Positions 1-9,114 of a stretch of DNA of 64,000 nt are shown here, in pieces. A program made the translations under genes and the position numbers. Under the pieces are notes generated by a model that was not told the origin of the DNA, did not search any database, and saw only the letters and a program-made list of their open reading frames with translations. Location: NCBI GenBank assembly GCA_029269125.1, contig JARHXX010000009.1, forward strand, positions 56,682-120,681, written 5' to 3'. Each line of letters begins with the position of its first letter. Within the stretch, counting starts at the first letter, position 1. Source of the DNA: Kiritimatiellaeota bacterium B1221. Lineage in GTDB: Bacteria; Verrucomicrobiota; Kiritimatiellia; SS1-B-03-39; UBA6053.

Positions 1-1909
1 CAGCACCCGTGATATTGCCGACTTTATTGAAGGGGAACCTAAAGCCTTGTTGTTGGTGGAATTTTTCGGAGAAAGTGAAACCGAAGTTGCGGAGAAAGCT
101 GCCGCTTTGATCAGGACCTTGACCCAGGAAGGTCTTGCCACCGCCATGCCGTTTTTAAATACGGCCGAAAATCAGCAGCGCGCCTGGGATGTGCGGCGGC
201 TCGGCCTGGGACTGATCACCAACGTGAAAGGCGCCACCAAAGGTCAGGCGGTGATTGAAGATGCCTGTATCCCCCTGCCTCATTTGCCGGACTACATTTC
301 GGAAGTCATGGAGAAATGCCGGCAGGAAGAAGTCGGCTTGGTGCTTTATGCCCATGCTTCGGTTGGGGTCCTCCACGCCCGACCCGAATTGGATCTGCAC
401 AAAGAAGAAGACATCGCCAAAATGCGCCGTATCGCGGATTATGCCTTCAGCCGCTGCGTCCATTACGGCGGCGCCTGGGCGGGCGAACATGGTGACGGCA
501 TGGTCCGCGGTGAATTTATTCCCAAATTCTTCGGGCCACAGATTTATCAGGCCTTCCGCGATATCAAAAAAATGTTTGATCCGCACAACCTCATGAATCC
601 CGGCAAGCTGATTGATGCGCCGTCCCTCACCAGTCACCTGCGTTATCAGGTGCCGGGCTATCAGGAGCAGGCCGCCGCATCGGAAAAGAAAGCCTGGTTT
701 CACTATCGGGAACAGGGCGGTCTCACCCTGGCGGTCGAACAGTGTAACGGCGTGGGCGCCTGCCGAAAATTGGGCAGCGGCGTGATGTGCCCCAGCTTTA
801 TGGCCACCCGCAATGAAAAAGATTCCACCCGGGCCCGGGCCAACGCACTGCGTCTCGCCATCACCGGTCAGCTGAAGGGCGGCGCCGCCTCCGATGAAAT
901 GCAGGACATTATGGGTCTCTGTCTGGGCTGCAAAGCCTGCAAAAAAGAATGTCCCAACGCGGTGGACGTCGCCAAAATGAAAGCGGAAACCCTGCAGGCA
1001 CGCTACACCGAAAAAGGCACCCCTCTGGGCGCACGTATTGTGGGCGGCCTTCCCGGACTCGCCGGGAACTTCACCGGACCCGTCGCACCGATGATCAATT
1101 GGGTGAACAATTTACCGCCGATGCGGAAAGCTCTCGAAAAAATTGCCGGGATCGATGCCCGGCGCCCCCTGCCCGCATTCGCAAAACGCTCTTTAAAATC
1201 GATGCTGGCGGATTCTCTGCATCACGGAAATGGCGAAGCCGGAGAAGTGGCCCTGTATGTCGATTCCTACACCAATGCTTACGAACCGCATATCGGCCTG
1301 GCCGCGATCAAACTCCTATCGGATGCCGGGTATAAAGTGCGGCCCATGTTTGTAGGGGACAGTCAACGGGCACGTATCTCCAAAGGTCTGCTTAAATTGG
1401 CCAGACGTGATGGCGAAAAAGTGCTGAAAAAAATTGCACAGGTGTCTTCGGATCTTCCGATTCTCTGTTTAGAACCCAGTTGCGCCTCATCGTTAAAAGA
1501 TGATTTGCCGGACTTAATTGACGATGAAGCACTGGGCCGCAACATTTCGGACCGGGTGTGGATGATCGACGAATTTTTGTATCAGCAAAAAACTCCCCTG
1601 AAACCCAGATTTGAAAAAATGCTGATTCACGGTCACTGTCATCAGAAATCCGTATTTGGCATCGAAGGGTTGAGACGGTTATTGCCCCAAGCCAAAGTGA
1701 TTGACGCGGGCTGTTGCGGCATGGCCGGTGCGTTCGGCTATGAACATCGGGATCTCAGTCTGAAAATTGGGGAAGAGCGCCTCTTCCCCGCCATTCGGAA
1801 ACGCGAACCGGGCACCGAAATTGTGGCCAACGGATTCAGCTGCCGGCATCAGGTCGCCGAAGCCTGCGGGATCATGCCCAGGCATTTTGTGGAAGTGGTG
1901 GAGGTATAA
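1..1909 (+). CDS. FAD-linked oxidase / Fe-S 2-hydroxyacid dehydrogenase (YdiJ/GlcD-GlpC fusion type), 5' truncated
   Basis: The frame is open to the left edge, so this is the C-terminal part of a longer protein (YdiJ-like proteins are about 1000 aa; at least 635 aa remain). The first ~200 residues are the FAD-oxidase C-terminal domain, with the signature GEHGDGMVRGEF and the ending MFDPHNLMNPGKL. A ferredoxin-like region follows, with Cys clusters CNGVGACRKLGSGVMC and CLGCKACKKECP, then CCG-type (GlpC/HdrB) motifs CLEPSCASS and AGCCGMAGAFG with HGHCHQK. Known family members oxidise D-2-hydroxyacids such as D-lactate, glycolate or D-2-hydroxyglutarate and pass electrons through Fe-S centres toward quinones at the inner membrane. 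Substrate is not decidable here because the FAD-binding N-terminus is missing. It converges with the PIG-L gene. Confidence 0.9.
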   Translation, partial: STRDIADFIEGEPKALLLVEFFGESETEVAEKAAALIRTLTQEGLATAMPFLNTAENQQRAWDVRRLGLGLITNVKGATKGQAVIEDACIPLPHLPDYISEVMEKCRQEEVGLVLYAHASVGVLHARPELDLHKEEDIAKMRRIADYAFSRCVHYGGAWAGEHGDGMVRGEFIPKFFGPQIYQAFRDIKKMFDPHNLMNPGKLIDAPSLTSHLRYQVPGYQEQAAASEKKAWFHYREQGGLTLAVEQCNGVGACRKLGSGVMCPSFMATRNEKDSTRARANALRLAITGQLKGGAASDEMQDIMGLCLGCKACKKECPNAVDVAKMKAETLQARYTEKGTPLGARIVGGLPGLAGNFTGPVAPMINWVNNLPPMRKALEKIAGIDARRPLPAFAKRSLKSMLADSLHHGNGEAGEVALYVDSYTNAYEPHIGLAAIKLLSDAGYKVRPMFVGDSQRARISKGLLKLARRDGEKVLKKIAQVSSDLPILCLEPSCASSLKDDLPDLIDDEALGRNISDRVWMIDEFLYQQKTPLKPRFEKMLIHGHCHQKSVFGIEGLRRLLPQAKVIDAGCCGMAGAFGYEHRDLSLKIGEERLFPAIRKREPGTEIVANGFSCRHQVAEACGIMPRHFVEVVEV

Positions 1910-1920
1910 AATGCCGGACC

Positions 1921-1937
1921 GACGGCGTCCCGCCGTC
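1921..1937. terminator. REP-like hairpin between convergent genes
   Basis: GACGGC-GTCCC-GCCGTC is a perfect 6-bp stem between the FAD/Fe-S gene stop and the PIG-L stop, touching the last PIG-L codon. It shares the CGGCGTCCCGCCG core with the paired element near 35.0 kb, so it is probably a single REP unit that may also act as a bidirectional terminator. No T-run follows. Confidence 0.55.
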
Positions 1938-2790
1938 ACAAATAAAAATGACCCAACTTACTCTCCACATCTTGACGAAAGCGATCGACACTTCCCAGCG
2001 CGTAGGCCAACGGATCTAAAGCATCATCCTTCAAAAGCGGGGTCAAATCCATGGCGTAAGTCGCTTTTTCAAGTAGGTCCACAGTGTGGGCATTAAAAAA
2101 AGTGGCATTGGCACGCCGACGGCCCTCCACCGCCAAGTCATAGCGTTTTCCCCCTTCAATTTGAGAGGCAAACACCGCGTTAAGCTTTTCCACCCAGGCT
2201 TCACGGCCGCTTACATCCAAAACCAGTTTTTCATCATCTGAAAGCCAATCCAAATTACGCCAGCCCTCACATCCGATCATTTTGGCCGGACGTTGCGCTG
2301 ACGGAAGACGACGCACCGCCTCAATCACCGACATCACGACCCCGATATGGGTGGGATGTTTATCGGTGAGGTTGTGGGTATACAGTATTTCAGGCCGGGA
2401 TGCGATTAACAGGGCCTCTATATCATCTATCATCTCCCCTGCAAGCTTGCGGGTTTTTGCCTGCTCACTGCTATAACCCAATTGCGCCATGAAACTGTAT
2501 TGCCCCATCCCGGCCGCTTCATCTTGTTCATTCCTGCGAATTTCTCTCATTTGAGAAGCGGAAACATCGGCATAAGCCCCCTGACGCGCACTCCCGATAC
2601 CGTCTGTACAGGTGACTCCGCCGAACCATTGGTCCCCGCGGTCGAGCGCGGCCAGAATACCGTGGAGAGACATGAATTCCAGGTCATCCGGATGGGCGCC
2701 AATCCCTAAATAGTTACAGCGCTGTAAGGCTTTGGGGACGGATTCATGATCAGGGACAAAAAAATGAGCATCCGGGTGATTGAGTTTCAT
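1936..2790 (-). CDS. PIG-L (LmbE-like) family deacetylase
   Basis: The 284-aa product has the PIG-L metal-binding motif AHPDDLEF near residue 35 and a second His-containing stretch HNLTDKHPTHIG in the middle. Both are typical of Zn-dependent N-acetylglucosaminyl deacetylases. Family members remove acetyl groups from GlcNAc-linked small molecules (mycothiol, bacillithiol, GlcNAc-PI). No signal peptide is visible, so it should be cytoplasmic. The ATG at 2790 is preferred; a GTG lies one codon upstream. It stands alone, divergent from the GspF/PilC gene, so its substrate cannot be inferred from context. Confidence 0.85.
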   Translation of the reverse strand: MKLNHPDAHFFVPDHESVPKALQRCNYLGIGAHPDDLEFMSLHGILAALDRGDQWFGGVTCTDGIGSARQGAYADVSASQMREIRRNEQDEAAGMGQYSFMAQLGYSSEQAKTRKLAGEMIDDIEALLIASRPEILYTHNLTDKHPTHIGVVMSVIEAVRRLPSAQRPAKMIGCEGWRNLDWLSDDEKLVLDVSGREAWVEKLNAVFASQIEGGKRYDLAVEGRRRANATFFNAHTVDLLEKATYAMDLTPLLKDDALDPLAYALGSVDRFRQDVESKLGHFYL

Positions 2791-2939
2791 CACTTTTTCA
2801 TAAGCAAATACGTCCAGTCCACAAGCGCGGAGTCTTTAAACAATCCATGTCATTCATTTTGATTTCGGCATAAGGAATGCTTTAATATATGATCTGTTGA
2901 ACAGCTCCCCATATTCCACCCCACCTTTTTCAAAACACC

Positions 2940-4007
2940 ATGGCTGAAATATATAAAATCCCCGGAAGTAAAAAGATCCAAAGCAAGGATCTCCCCGTTT
3001 TCACCCGTCTTTTAGGCGCGATGCTGGATGCCGGAATGCCCCTCATCCAGGTTTTGGAAACCCTGCAAACCGAAACCAAAAACAAACAGTTTCAACCCGT
3101 AATTGTGGGCTTAAAGGAATACATCGAAGCCGGTGAAAGTCTCTCGGAAGCAATGGCACATTACCCCACAGTTTTTGAAAATTTGTACCTGAGCATGATC
3201 CAGGCCGGGGAAACCAGCGGAATGATGTCTGATATCGCGATGCGGCTGGCCGGCTACCTCGAAGAAGCCGTTTTATTAAAACGGAAAGTAAAGTCCGCCT
3301 TGATGTATCCGGTGATGGTGACCTGTATTGCGATTATTCTTACCATCTCGATGATCATGTTTATCGTCCCCGCATTCGCTACGATATATGAAGATTTTGA
3401 TTCCGCACTACCCTTACCTACCCAGATGTTGGTTGAATTAAGTGATTTTCTCCGAAAATACTTCCTGCTCGTCTTTGGATGTATGGTGGGGTTTGGCATT
3501 TTTATCGCCCAATACAAAAAGACCACTGCAGGAAAATACCAGTTGGACGGCATGAAATTAAAATTGCCCGTATTCGGCGAGTTAATCTCCAAAGTCTCCC
3601 TCGCCCGTTTTTCCTCCACCTTCGCTGAATTAATCCGGGCGGGTGTTCCCATTATCAAAACCCTCGATATTGTGGGGGCGGCAGCTGACAATGCGGTTTT
3701 CACCAAAGCCATCCTTGATGCACGCCCTAAAATTGAAAGCGGGCAAGGTATTGCGACATCGATCGCGGAAAGTGGCCGCTTTCCCTCTCTGCTCATTCAA
3801 ATGATGACCGCCGGAGAAAAAGCCGGAAAACTGGATGATATGCTCGGCCGGATCGCTGAAATTTACAAAGAAGAAGTGGACGCCACTGTGGAGGGTCTCA
3901 CCTCCTTAATCGAACCCTTGCTGATCAGCTTTCTCGGGGTAACCATCGGAGGAATTGTGGTCGCCATGTTTATGCCCATTTTCAAACTCAGCGAAATCGT
4001 AATGTGA
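2940..4007 (+). CDS. Type II secretion / type IV pilus inner-membrane platform protein (GspF/PilC family)
   Basis: The 355-aa product has the two repeated T2SSF domains. The first begins FTRLLGAMLDAGMPLIQVLE near residue 22 and the second FSSTFAELIRAGVPIIKTLD near residue 225, each followed by helical bundles. Transmembrane segments lie near residues 120-145, 175-190 and at the C-terminus. GspF/PilC forms the inner-membrane platform that couples the assembly ATPase to pilin polymerisation. It is somewhat shorter than usual (~400 aa), missing mostly the variable N-terminus. It precedes a prepilin gene on the same strand, but the ATPases, secretin and prepilin peptidase are not in the window. 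Confidence 0.92.
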   Translation: MAEIYKIPGSKKIQSKDLPVFTRLLGAMLDAGMPLIQVLETLQTETKNKQFQPVIVGLKEYIEAGESLSEAMAHYPTVFENLYLSMIQAGETSGMMSDIAMRLAGYLEEAVLLKRKVKSALMYPVMVTCIAIILTISMIMFIVPAFATIYEDFDSALPLPTQMLVELSDFLRKYFLLVFGCMVGFGIFIAQYKKTTAGKYQLDGMKLKLPVFGELISKVSLARFSSTFAELIRAGVPIIKTLDIVGAAADNAVFTKAILDARPKIESGQGIATSIAESGRFPSLLIQMMTAGEKAGKLDDMLGRIAEIYKEEVDATVEGLTSLIEPLLISFLGVTIGGIVVAMFMPIFKLSEIVM

Positions 4008-4311
4008 CGAATGTTACGTTTCTTACATTCTTAATTTTAAGATAAAATTCTCAATATTCTGAAAAAAGTGACCCTAAACTTTATTATATCTAAAGACTTA
4101 AGGAAATTAACTCTTTTATAATTCTTAAACTTCATCTTTATAGCCAAAATAATAAGTTAAAGAAAATACTCATAAATTATAATAAATATAAACCCAGTTG
4201 GCATATTGAATGCTATTATTAACCTGCTGTCAATTTTATGAGCAAAGGGAAAAAGGGTCTTGTAGAAGAGCTGGCACTTAAAAACGAAAATAAAAAATAC
4301 GGAGAATACAA
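4008..4311 (+). other. AT-rich intergenic leader upstream of the prepilin gene
   Basis: About 300 bp without a gene, visibly much richer in A and T than its surroundings (long runs such as taataaatataaac). It contains the sigma-54-like site listed separately and a Shine-Dalgarno sequence ggag about 8 nt before the prepilin ATG. I see no ORF or strong hairpin. It most likely holds the promoter and untranslated leader of a highly expressed pilin. Confidence 0.6.
4199..4214 (+). promoter_or_regulatory. Sigma-54 (-24/-12)-like promoter
   Basis: The sequence TGGCATATTGAATGCT has GG and GC separated by exactly 10 nt, the hallmark spacing of RpoN promoters (consensus TGGCAC-N5-TTGC). Pilin genes are classic sigma-54 targets in Proteobacteria. 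It would start transcription about 85 nt before the prepilin start codon. The match is partial, and an AT-rich region gives such matches by chance fairly often. Confidence 0.4.
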
Positions 4312-4647
4312 ATGAAGAACCAAAAAAAACAGGGTTTCACCCTCGTAGAAATCATGATCGTGGTAATGATCATCGGTCTGTTGGCCGCCATCGCCCTTCC
4401 TTCTTTCAAGAAAGCACGTGATGAAGCCCGTGAAAAAAGCTGCATCAACAGCCTGCGTTTGATTGAAGCAGCGAAAGATCAGTACGCGATTGATAATGAC
4501 ATTGCGTCCGGAACGGTCATTCCTAATACTGAATTGCAAAATTACATGAAAGGTGAAACCATGCCGACCTGTCCTTCAAATGGTACGATCAGCGCCAACG
4601 GAGTTGACACTCCTGCTTCCTGCACCACATCTGGCCACGAACTGTAA
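4312..4647 (+). CDS. Type IV prepilin / pseudopilin
   Basis: The 111-aa product starts with a short basic leader MKNQKKQG, then the prepilin peptidase site G/FTLVEIMIVVMIIGLLAAIA with the key Glu at +5 and a long hydrophobic helix. The C-terminal globular part has Cys residues near the middle and end (CPSNG...CTTSG), probably forming the usual disulfide. The protein should be cleaved and N-methylated by PilD and assembled into a pilus or type II pseudopilus. A good Shine-Dalgarno sequence (ggag) precedes the ATG, and a strong terminator follows within 25 bp, so it is its own transcription unit or the last gene of one. Confidence 0.92.
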   Translation: MKNQKKQGFTLVEIMIVVMIIGLLAAIALPSFKKARDEAREKSCINSLRLIEAAKDQYAIDNDIASGTVIPNTELQNYMKGETMPTCPSNGTISANGVDTPASCTTSGHEL

Positions 4648-4667
4648 TCTACAGAGTGCCCGGAAAA

Positions 4668-4721
4668 GGACAGAGATCTCATCTCTGTCCCGGCGGTCCA
4701 TCTTCGGATGGGCCGTTTTTT
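4668..4721 (+). terminator. Double hairpin, intrinsic terminator after the prepilin
   Basis: Two adjacent hairpins follow the pilin stop. The first is perfect: GGACAGAGAT-ctc-ATCTCTGTCC (4668-4690). The second is CGGTCCATC-ttcg-GATGGGCCG (4694-4715) with a stable TTCG tetraloop and six T residues immediately after. This is a textbook Rho-independent terminator, with an extra upstream hairpin that may protect the transcript. Confidence 0.92.
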
Positions 4722-4907
4722 GTGTGCAGATCTTAACCGCCCAGTTACAGCCGAAGCCCCTCCGAGCGGATGAGATGAACGCTTGAACCTTTAAAGCACC
4801 CAACCAGACCGCCTCAACTCTTCCGCCATTTTGGGGATAAGCGAATTCACTCCTCGCAATGCATACGGATAAGTCCAATCCGCCGGTTTGCATGGCGGAA
4901 TACATGT

Positions 4908-7304
4908 TCATTCGGATACGGATTCCAATAAAAAGCTTTTCCCCCCCCATGCGGGCAGGAAGCGGGATCCGAATGCTTCAGGATAGGTTCGCGGTCGCGG
5001 AACCGGTAGGGAATAAGGATGTCTCGCGTTTATCCCCACCCCGCCATATTGCTGGGTGGCCCGTTTCGCCTGCCCAAAGGTTAACAGCTCCGCCACACAA
5101 TTTTCGCCTTCACCGACCTGGCCTGAAAACGCCAGAACCATTTCATCGGAAACAGGTGCTTTAAATAGATAAACCAAGAGCCGTTTCATCGCCGAAACTC
5201 GGGTTTCCCCCTCCACCTCGCATACCTCCTGAAGCAAATACAGAGACCCGGGCTGCTGAAGCCGGAAGTGTATCAGCCCGACCACTTCCTCCGGGACGTT
5301 CATTTCAGCGGGGATTTGGTCCATTAAATACAAATACCCCTGCAAATATTGTATCCGGTGTAAAATTTCCGGTTGAGTATTCGAGACCTCCCGGCTCATC
5401 AACTTTTCATAAACCTTCGGCTGATAAACCTCCAGTGACCCCAATTCATGCCAGGTCGCCGGGAAAAGGAGATCTCCCTGCATCACCAGCTCATGAAACA
5501 ATGACTTGATCACTTCAGATTCAGGCTGTCCGAGGTGCTGACGAATCTGCGCCTGGTCCAAATAACTTCCCTGTAATTGAGGGGCCATCTGGACCCTGCG
5601 GTCAGCGTGAGACAACGCTTTGGTGAGTAAGGCTGTTTTTTCAGCCGGTGCCGCATCATGTTCCGCTTCGTGCATATAGAGAGCCACCAGAAACTCATGC
5701 GCCAATACCTGTGCTTCCCACAGGGACAGCGATTGTTCAAATAAACGGATGGCATCGGAATGCGTGCGGGGGTTTCGGGATAACAACATACCCGCCATAT
5801 TTAATGCATACGGCTCTGCCACCGCATCATTCGCCTCCAAAAAGGCGGATACGGCCTCGTCCGTTTTGCCATTTTCGAACGCGGCACCCGCACGCTCCAC
5901 GGCCTGCCGGGATTCGATGGATGCAGGAATACGCGTGAGAGATATCAAAAGCGTGAAAGTGCTAAGTATCAACAGCCCCGCACCTAAAGGTTTAGACCCT
6001 TGCCACCGCAGGTTCTTTTTTTCAAAAGCAGTTGAAAACACCGCTAAATGAAAAAAGAGGATCAACGCAATGGGAAAAATATCCAATTGGTAATCCGCCC
6101 AAAACAAAATAAAACTTGCGGCCAAAGCCATTACCGAGGGCGCCAGCATCTTACGGTCTTCGGCATCGAGATGAGCCGATTTGAAAATGTGAATCAGAAT
6201 CCAAAAAGTCACGCCCAACAATGCAGTAAAAGCGAAAAGTCCACCCACCGCCCAGGCGTGCAGCCACGTATGATGAAATTGAATGGAACTCTCCCAGGCC
6301 GCATTCAACACAGGGGAAAAGTATGCCATCAGTTCAGGGGTCAACCCCTCTCCGCAACCGAAAGGAAAATATTTGAGTCCGGTCAACCAGGCGGCCTTCC
6401 ATATTCCCAGGCGACCCGGAGACACCGAAAAAGCGTGACTAAATCGAGGAACCCACAACAACAGGAATGCGAAAACGACCCCAATGCCTAAAATCGATAA
6501 CACGAACTTTTTTTGTGGGGGACGGCTCCACCATAAATACATGACCGCAGCCACCGCGGCCCCGAATACAGCATTCCGGCTTTGGGTGCTTAACAAAAGC
6601 ACAAATCCTACAACAAACAGCCCCAGGGAACAGCGGCGCATCCAAATTCCGGCAGGATTCCGTATGCTGTGAAGCAACAGTGGTAATACCAACAGCAAAA
6701 ATCCCGAATTATAATTGGGATGACCAAACGGTTCCGCATTCCTGATCTTCGGTAAACCTTCATTCAGGATCAACGAATAAAGTCCGCCATCCGCTGCCTG
6801 ATCCAGTGTTTTAGCCATCTTAAGGAAAGGAAGCAGCTCACCCGACAGAAAAAAGTAGACTGAAACCCCGCACCATACACCGACAAAGAGACAAAGAGCA
6901 CCCTGAAAATTTCGGGAGCGGAACAATGACTGCAGTCCCTCAGCTGTAAAAGTGAGGAGCATCAGGGATCCACAGCAGATTGCGGAAAATAGCGGGAAAC
7001 TGTAGATCAAGCTGCGTACGGGAAAGGGTCCGGTGAAACAGCTCACGAGGCAGCCAAACGACAGCAAACCCAACATCCACATGAGAGCAAGCATGCTCCG
7101 GCTGACCTGCAACGCGTGGCCAATCAAAAAACCGTACAACCCCAAAGTCACCAGGCTTAGACTGGCGATATGCAGAGGATACCAGCGTATTTGCCAAATT
7201 GCAGTCGCGGAATGAGGAAGCAAACTCATGATCGCGAGCAGGGCCAATCCGCAAAAAAGCAGTGGACAGAAAATTTTTCGGGTCAAAGAATGAAGGGGTG
7301 TCAT
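4908..7304 (-). CDS. O-antigen ligase / polymerase (Wzy_C)-like membrane protein with C-terminal TPR region
   Basis: Starting at the ATG at 7304 gives 798 aa. The N-terminal ~450 residues contain about ten hydrophobic helices and a periplasmic loop of the Wzy/WaaL type; NAEPFGHPNYNSGFLLL and a helix containing STQSRNAVFGAAVAAVMY resemble the conserved ligase region. The remaining ~350 residues are soluble and helical, with TPR-like spacing (AFENGKTDEAVSAFLEAND). WaaL-type proteins transfer polymers onto lipid A core or proteins in the periplasm. A longer reading frame begins at 7466, but it would run toward the divergent gene and lacks a membrane-type N-terminus. No glycosyltransferases are adjacent, so a pilin or protein glycan ligase is equally possible. 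Confidence 0.75.
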   Translation of the reverse strand: MTPLHSLTRKIFCPLLFCGLALLAIMSLLPHSATAIWQIRWYPLHIASLSLVTLGLYGFLIGHALQVSRSMLALMWMLGLLSFGCLVSCFTGPFPVRSLIYSFPLFSAICCGSLMLLTFTAEGLQSLFRSRNFQGALCLFVGVWCGVSVYFFLSGELLPFLKMAKTLDQAADGGLYSLILNEGLPKIRNAEPFGHPNYNSGFLLLVLPLLLHSIRNPAGIWMRRCSLGLFVVGFVLLLSTQSRNAVFGAAVAAVMYLWWSRPPQKKFVLSILGIGVVFAFLLLWVPRFSHAFSVSPGRLGIWKAAWLTGLKYFPFGCGEGLTPELMAYFSPVLNAAWESSIQFHHTWLHAWAVGGLFAFTALLGVTFWILIHIFKSAHLDAEDRKMLAPSVMALAASFILFWADYQLDIFPIALILFFHLAVFSTAFEKKNLRWQGSKPLGAGLLILSTFTLLISLTRIPASIESRQAVERAGAAFENGKTDEAVSAFLEANDAVAEPYALNMAGMLLSRNPRTHSDAIRLFEQSLSLWEAQVLAHEFLVALYMHEAEHDAAPAEKTALLTKALSHADRRVQMAPQLQGSYLDQAQIRQHLGQPESEVIKSLFHELVMQGDLLFPATWHELGSLEVYQPKVYEKLMSREVSNTQPEILHRIQYLQGYLYLMDQIPAEMNVPEEVVGLIHFRLQQPGSLYLLQEVCEVEGETRVSAMKRLLVYLFKAPVSDEMVLAFSGQVGEGENCVAELLTFGQAKRATQQYGGVGINARHPYSLPVPRPRTYPEAFGSRFLPAWGGKSFLLESVSE

Positions 7305-7426
7305 AAACCGGAACCTAGGGTATTCCGGTCCAAGAGTCAGGATGAAAATCAAGTGGCTTTGTAAAAAGACGGGGTCCCTACCCGTAATTTGCTTTGCAAC
7401 TGTTCTATCACCATTTAGGATTAGGT

Positions 7427-8017
7427 ATGAGTGATGACCCAAATCAAGAATGGACCCCCGAACCATCCAGTTTACGTCTCAAAAAACGGGTGGAAGCAGA
7501 AGAATATATTGCGCCCCCTCCCACTCCTGAGAGAGAAAAAAAGAAAAAGAAAGGGAAAGAGAAAAAAGCAGGTCAGGACGCCGGCCGATTTGGCGTGAAG
7601 TTTTTAGGGCAAAGTATCGGCTCTTTTTTGGCTGGCAGTCTCGTTCTCGGTACTTTTCTCTATCACCAAATCAACGATCTCTCGATCTTAACCCCGCAAC
7701 AAGCGGAAATGGCCAGAGGCATTGCTTTTATTTCTTTTTTTGTCATACTGGTCATCGAGGCGTTTACCGAAGACTTACTCCAAGGCGTCCTCTGCCTTTT
7801 CCTTCCCCCTTATGCTTTTGTGTACGGCTTGTTATTTGCAGATGCAGGTCCCATCCGTGGATTAACCATGGCCATGCTGGTTTTTCTCAGTGCGGAAATG
7901 TTCCTCACCCCGGACAATGCCCTGGTTCCCAAAACCACCTCCGCTCTCAATGAGTGGATTGATAATACGCAACAGAAGTTGATCAATCCCGGCAAGAAAG
8001 AGGCCGGTTTCGAATAA
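7427..8017 (+). CDS. Uncharacterised membrane protein with Lys-rich cytoplasmic N-terminus
   Basis: I do not recognise this 196-aa protein. Its first ~55 residues are polar, with a Lys-rich block (EKKKKKGKEKK), followed by a Gly-containing hydrophobic helix (SIGSFLAGSLVLGTFLYH) and about three more membrane helices up to residue ~165. The C-terminus is polar. ATG 7427 is preferred over an upstream TTG at 7394 because it has a purine-rich ggattagg just before it and avoids reading through the promoter. It converges with the acyltransferase gene, with only 3 bp between stops. Confidence 0.7.
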   Translation: MSDDPNQEWTPEPSSLRLKKRVEAEEYIAPPPTPEREKKKKKGKEKKAGQDAGRFGVKFLGQSIGSFLAGSLVLGTFLYHQINDLSILTPQQAEMARGIAFISFFVILVIEAFTEDLLQGVLCLFLPPYAFVYGLLFADAGPIRGLTMAMLVFLSAEMFLTPDNALVPKTTSALNEWIDNTQQKLINPGKKEAGFE

Positions 8018-8020
8018 GTC

Positions 8021-8911
8021 TTATTCCTCTTCGAATTTTTCCAGTACCCAGCGCTTGTTAAACCAAAAATAGCTTTCCGGATTCTTCAGTACTTCCGCAC
8101 CTAAATCGTCCAAGCAGCTTTGCAACAGAGCATTTCGCTCCTCTTTGCTGGGTTTCTCTTCACCAAACCGGCGGGCAGGCAGAGGTTTCCAAACGTGGCG
8201 ATCCCGTCCCCGCCGCCCCAGAAACACCGGCACCACTTCCGCTTTGGATTTTGCCGCCAATAATCCCAGCCCATTTGCCAGCCAGGCCTCCTGCCCCAAA
8301 TACTCAAATTGATCACCGGCTTGGCGGGCGCGAATATCAATCAAAACCGCCACGATCCCGTTATCAGCTAAAAATGTGATCAGTTTACGAATCAGTTTGG
8401 GATCATCGCGGTCCACCACCGTTCCCCCGTTTTGTTCACGCACATCCACCAACATTTGATAGGTCAGTGAGTTTTTCTGCTGACGAGCAATAAAACACAT
8501 AGGGAACCCCTCCTGCACAGTGCGCACACCGGCTAAATCCCAGTTTCCACTGTGCACAATCACCAACAGGATTCCTTTCTCTTTTTTCCGGGCTTCATCA
8601 AAGGCACGGAATGTCTCCTCCATCCCTTCAATTTCAACATCATCCATTTTCCGGTTTCGAATGAGTTCCGTAAGATTTCGCCCCAAATTACGCACCGCCT
8701 CTTTGCGAATCCATGTTTGCTTTTCTGGTGTTTCCCTCGCGCACACGGTTGAAATTCTGTCGATAGTACTTTGTTTTCTCCACCCAAAAATACTGTGGAT
8801 TCCCAAAGTAACCCTTTCCATAAAAGCATACGCCCAGGATTGAGGAAGTCTTTGGATCAACGACACAAATGTGCGCAAAATTGCATATTCAACTAAATGT
8901 TTGATAGACAT
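8021..8911 (-). CDS. LpxL/HtrB-family lipid A (lysophospholipid) acyltransferase
   Basis: The 296-aa product has an N-terminal hydrophobic anchor and the acyltransferase motif HSGNWDLAG (HX4D) near residue 120. Downstream are motifs typical of LpxL/LpxM proteins, such as VDRDDPKLIRKLI and an F-L-G-R-R-G segment (VVPVFLGRRGRD). These enzymes add a secondary acyl chain to Kdo2-lipid IVA at the inner membrane. The family also includes acyltransferases acting on other lipids, so the exact acceptor is inferred. Length is normal for the family. Confidence 0.85.
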   Translation of the reverse strand: MSIKHLVEYAILRTFVSLIQRLPQSWAYAFMERVTLGIHSIFGWRKQSTIDRISTVCARETPEKQTWIRKEAVRNLGRNLTELIRNRKMDDVEIEGMEETFRAFDEARKKEKGILLVIVHSGNWDLAGVRTVQEGFPMCFIARQQKNSLTYQMLVDVREQNGGTVVDRDDPKLIRKLITFLADNGIVAVLIDIRARQAGDQFEYLGQEAWLANGLGLLAAKSKAEVVPVFLGRRGRDRHVWKPLPARRFGEEKPSKEERNALLQSCLDDLGAEVLKNPESYFWFNKRWVLEKFEEE

Positions 8912-8919
8912 GCCAAAAC

Positions 8920-9090
8920 CCTAATCGAAATTGCCATCGAAATCGAAATCGAAATCGAAAAATGCGTCCCCCGGCCCTCCACCCGAATCATAAACGTAAA
9001 TACATCTATTCCCCTCTCTGAAATCTGCGGGCAAATTTCAGCCCTGTTCCACCGGCTGAAAAACGATTACGATTACGATAGCGATATCAG
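8920..9090. repeat. Intergenic simple-repeat element: (ATCGAA)n ... hairpins ... (GATTAC)n
   Basis: Between divergent genes lies a run of about five ATCGAA hexamers (around 8933-8960) and a shorter GATTACGATTACGATAGCGA run (9063-9086). Between them sit two small hairpins: CTGAAAT...ATTTCAG at 9018-9041 and CAGCC...GGCTG at 9040-9059. One strand encodes a nonsense peptide with IEIEIEIE and DYDYDSD, clearly a by-product of the hexamers. Function unknown. Confidence 0.6.
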
Positions 9091-9114
9091 CTTCAATGGT
9101 TTATTTAAATCCGC

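Noticed and set aside
4908..7466. 852-aa version of the O-antigen-ligase-like protein
   Set aside because: The extra 54 N-terminal residues are not membrane-like and run into the divergent promoter region; the ATG at 7304 starts a proper hydrophobic segment.
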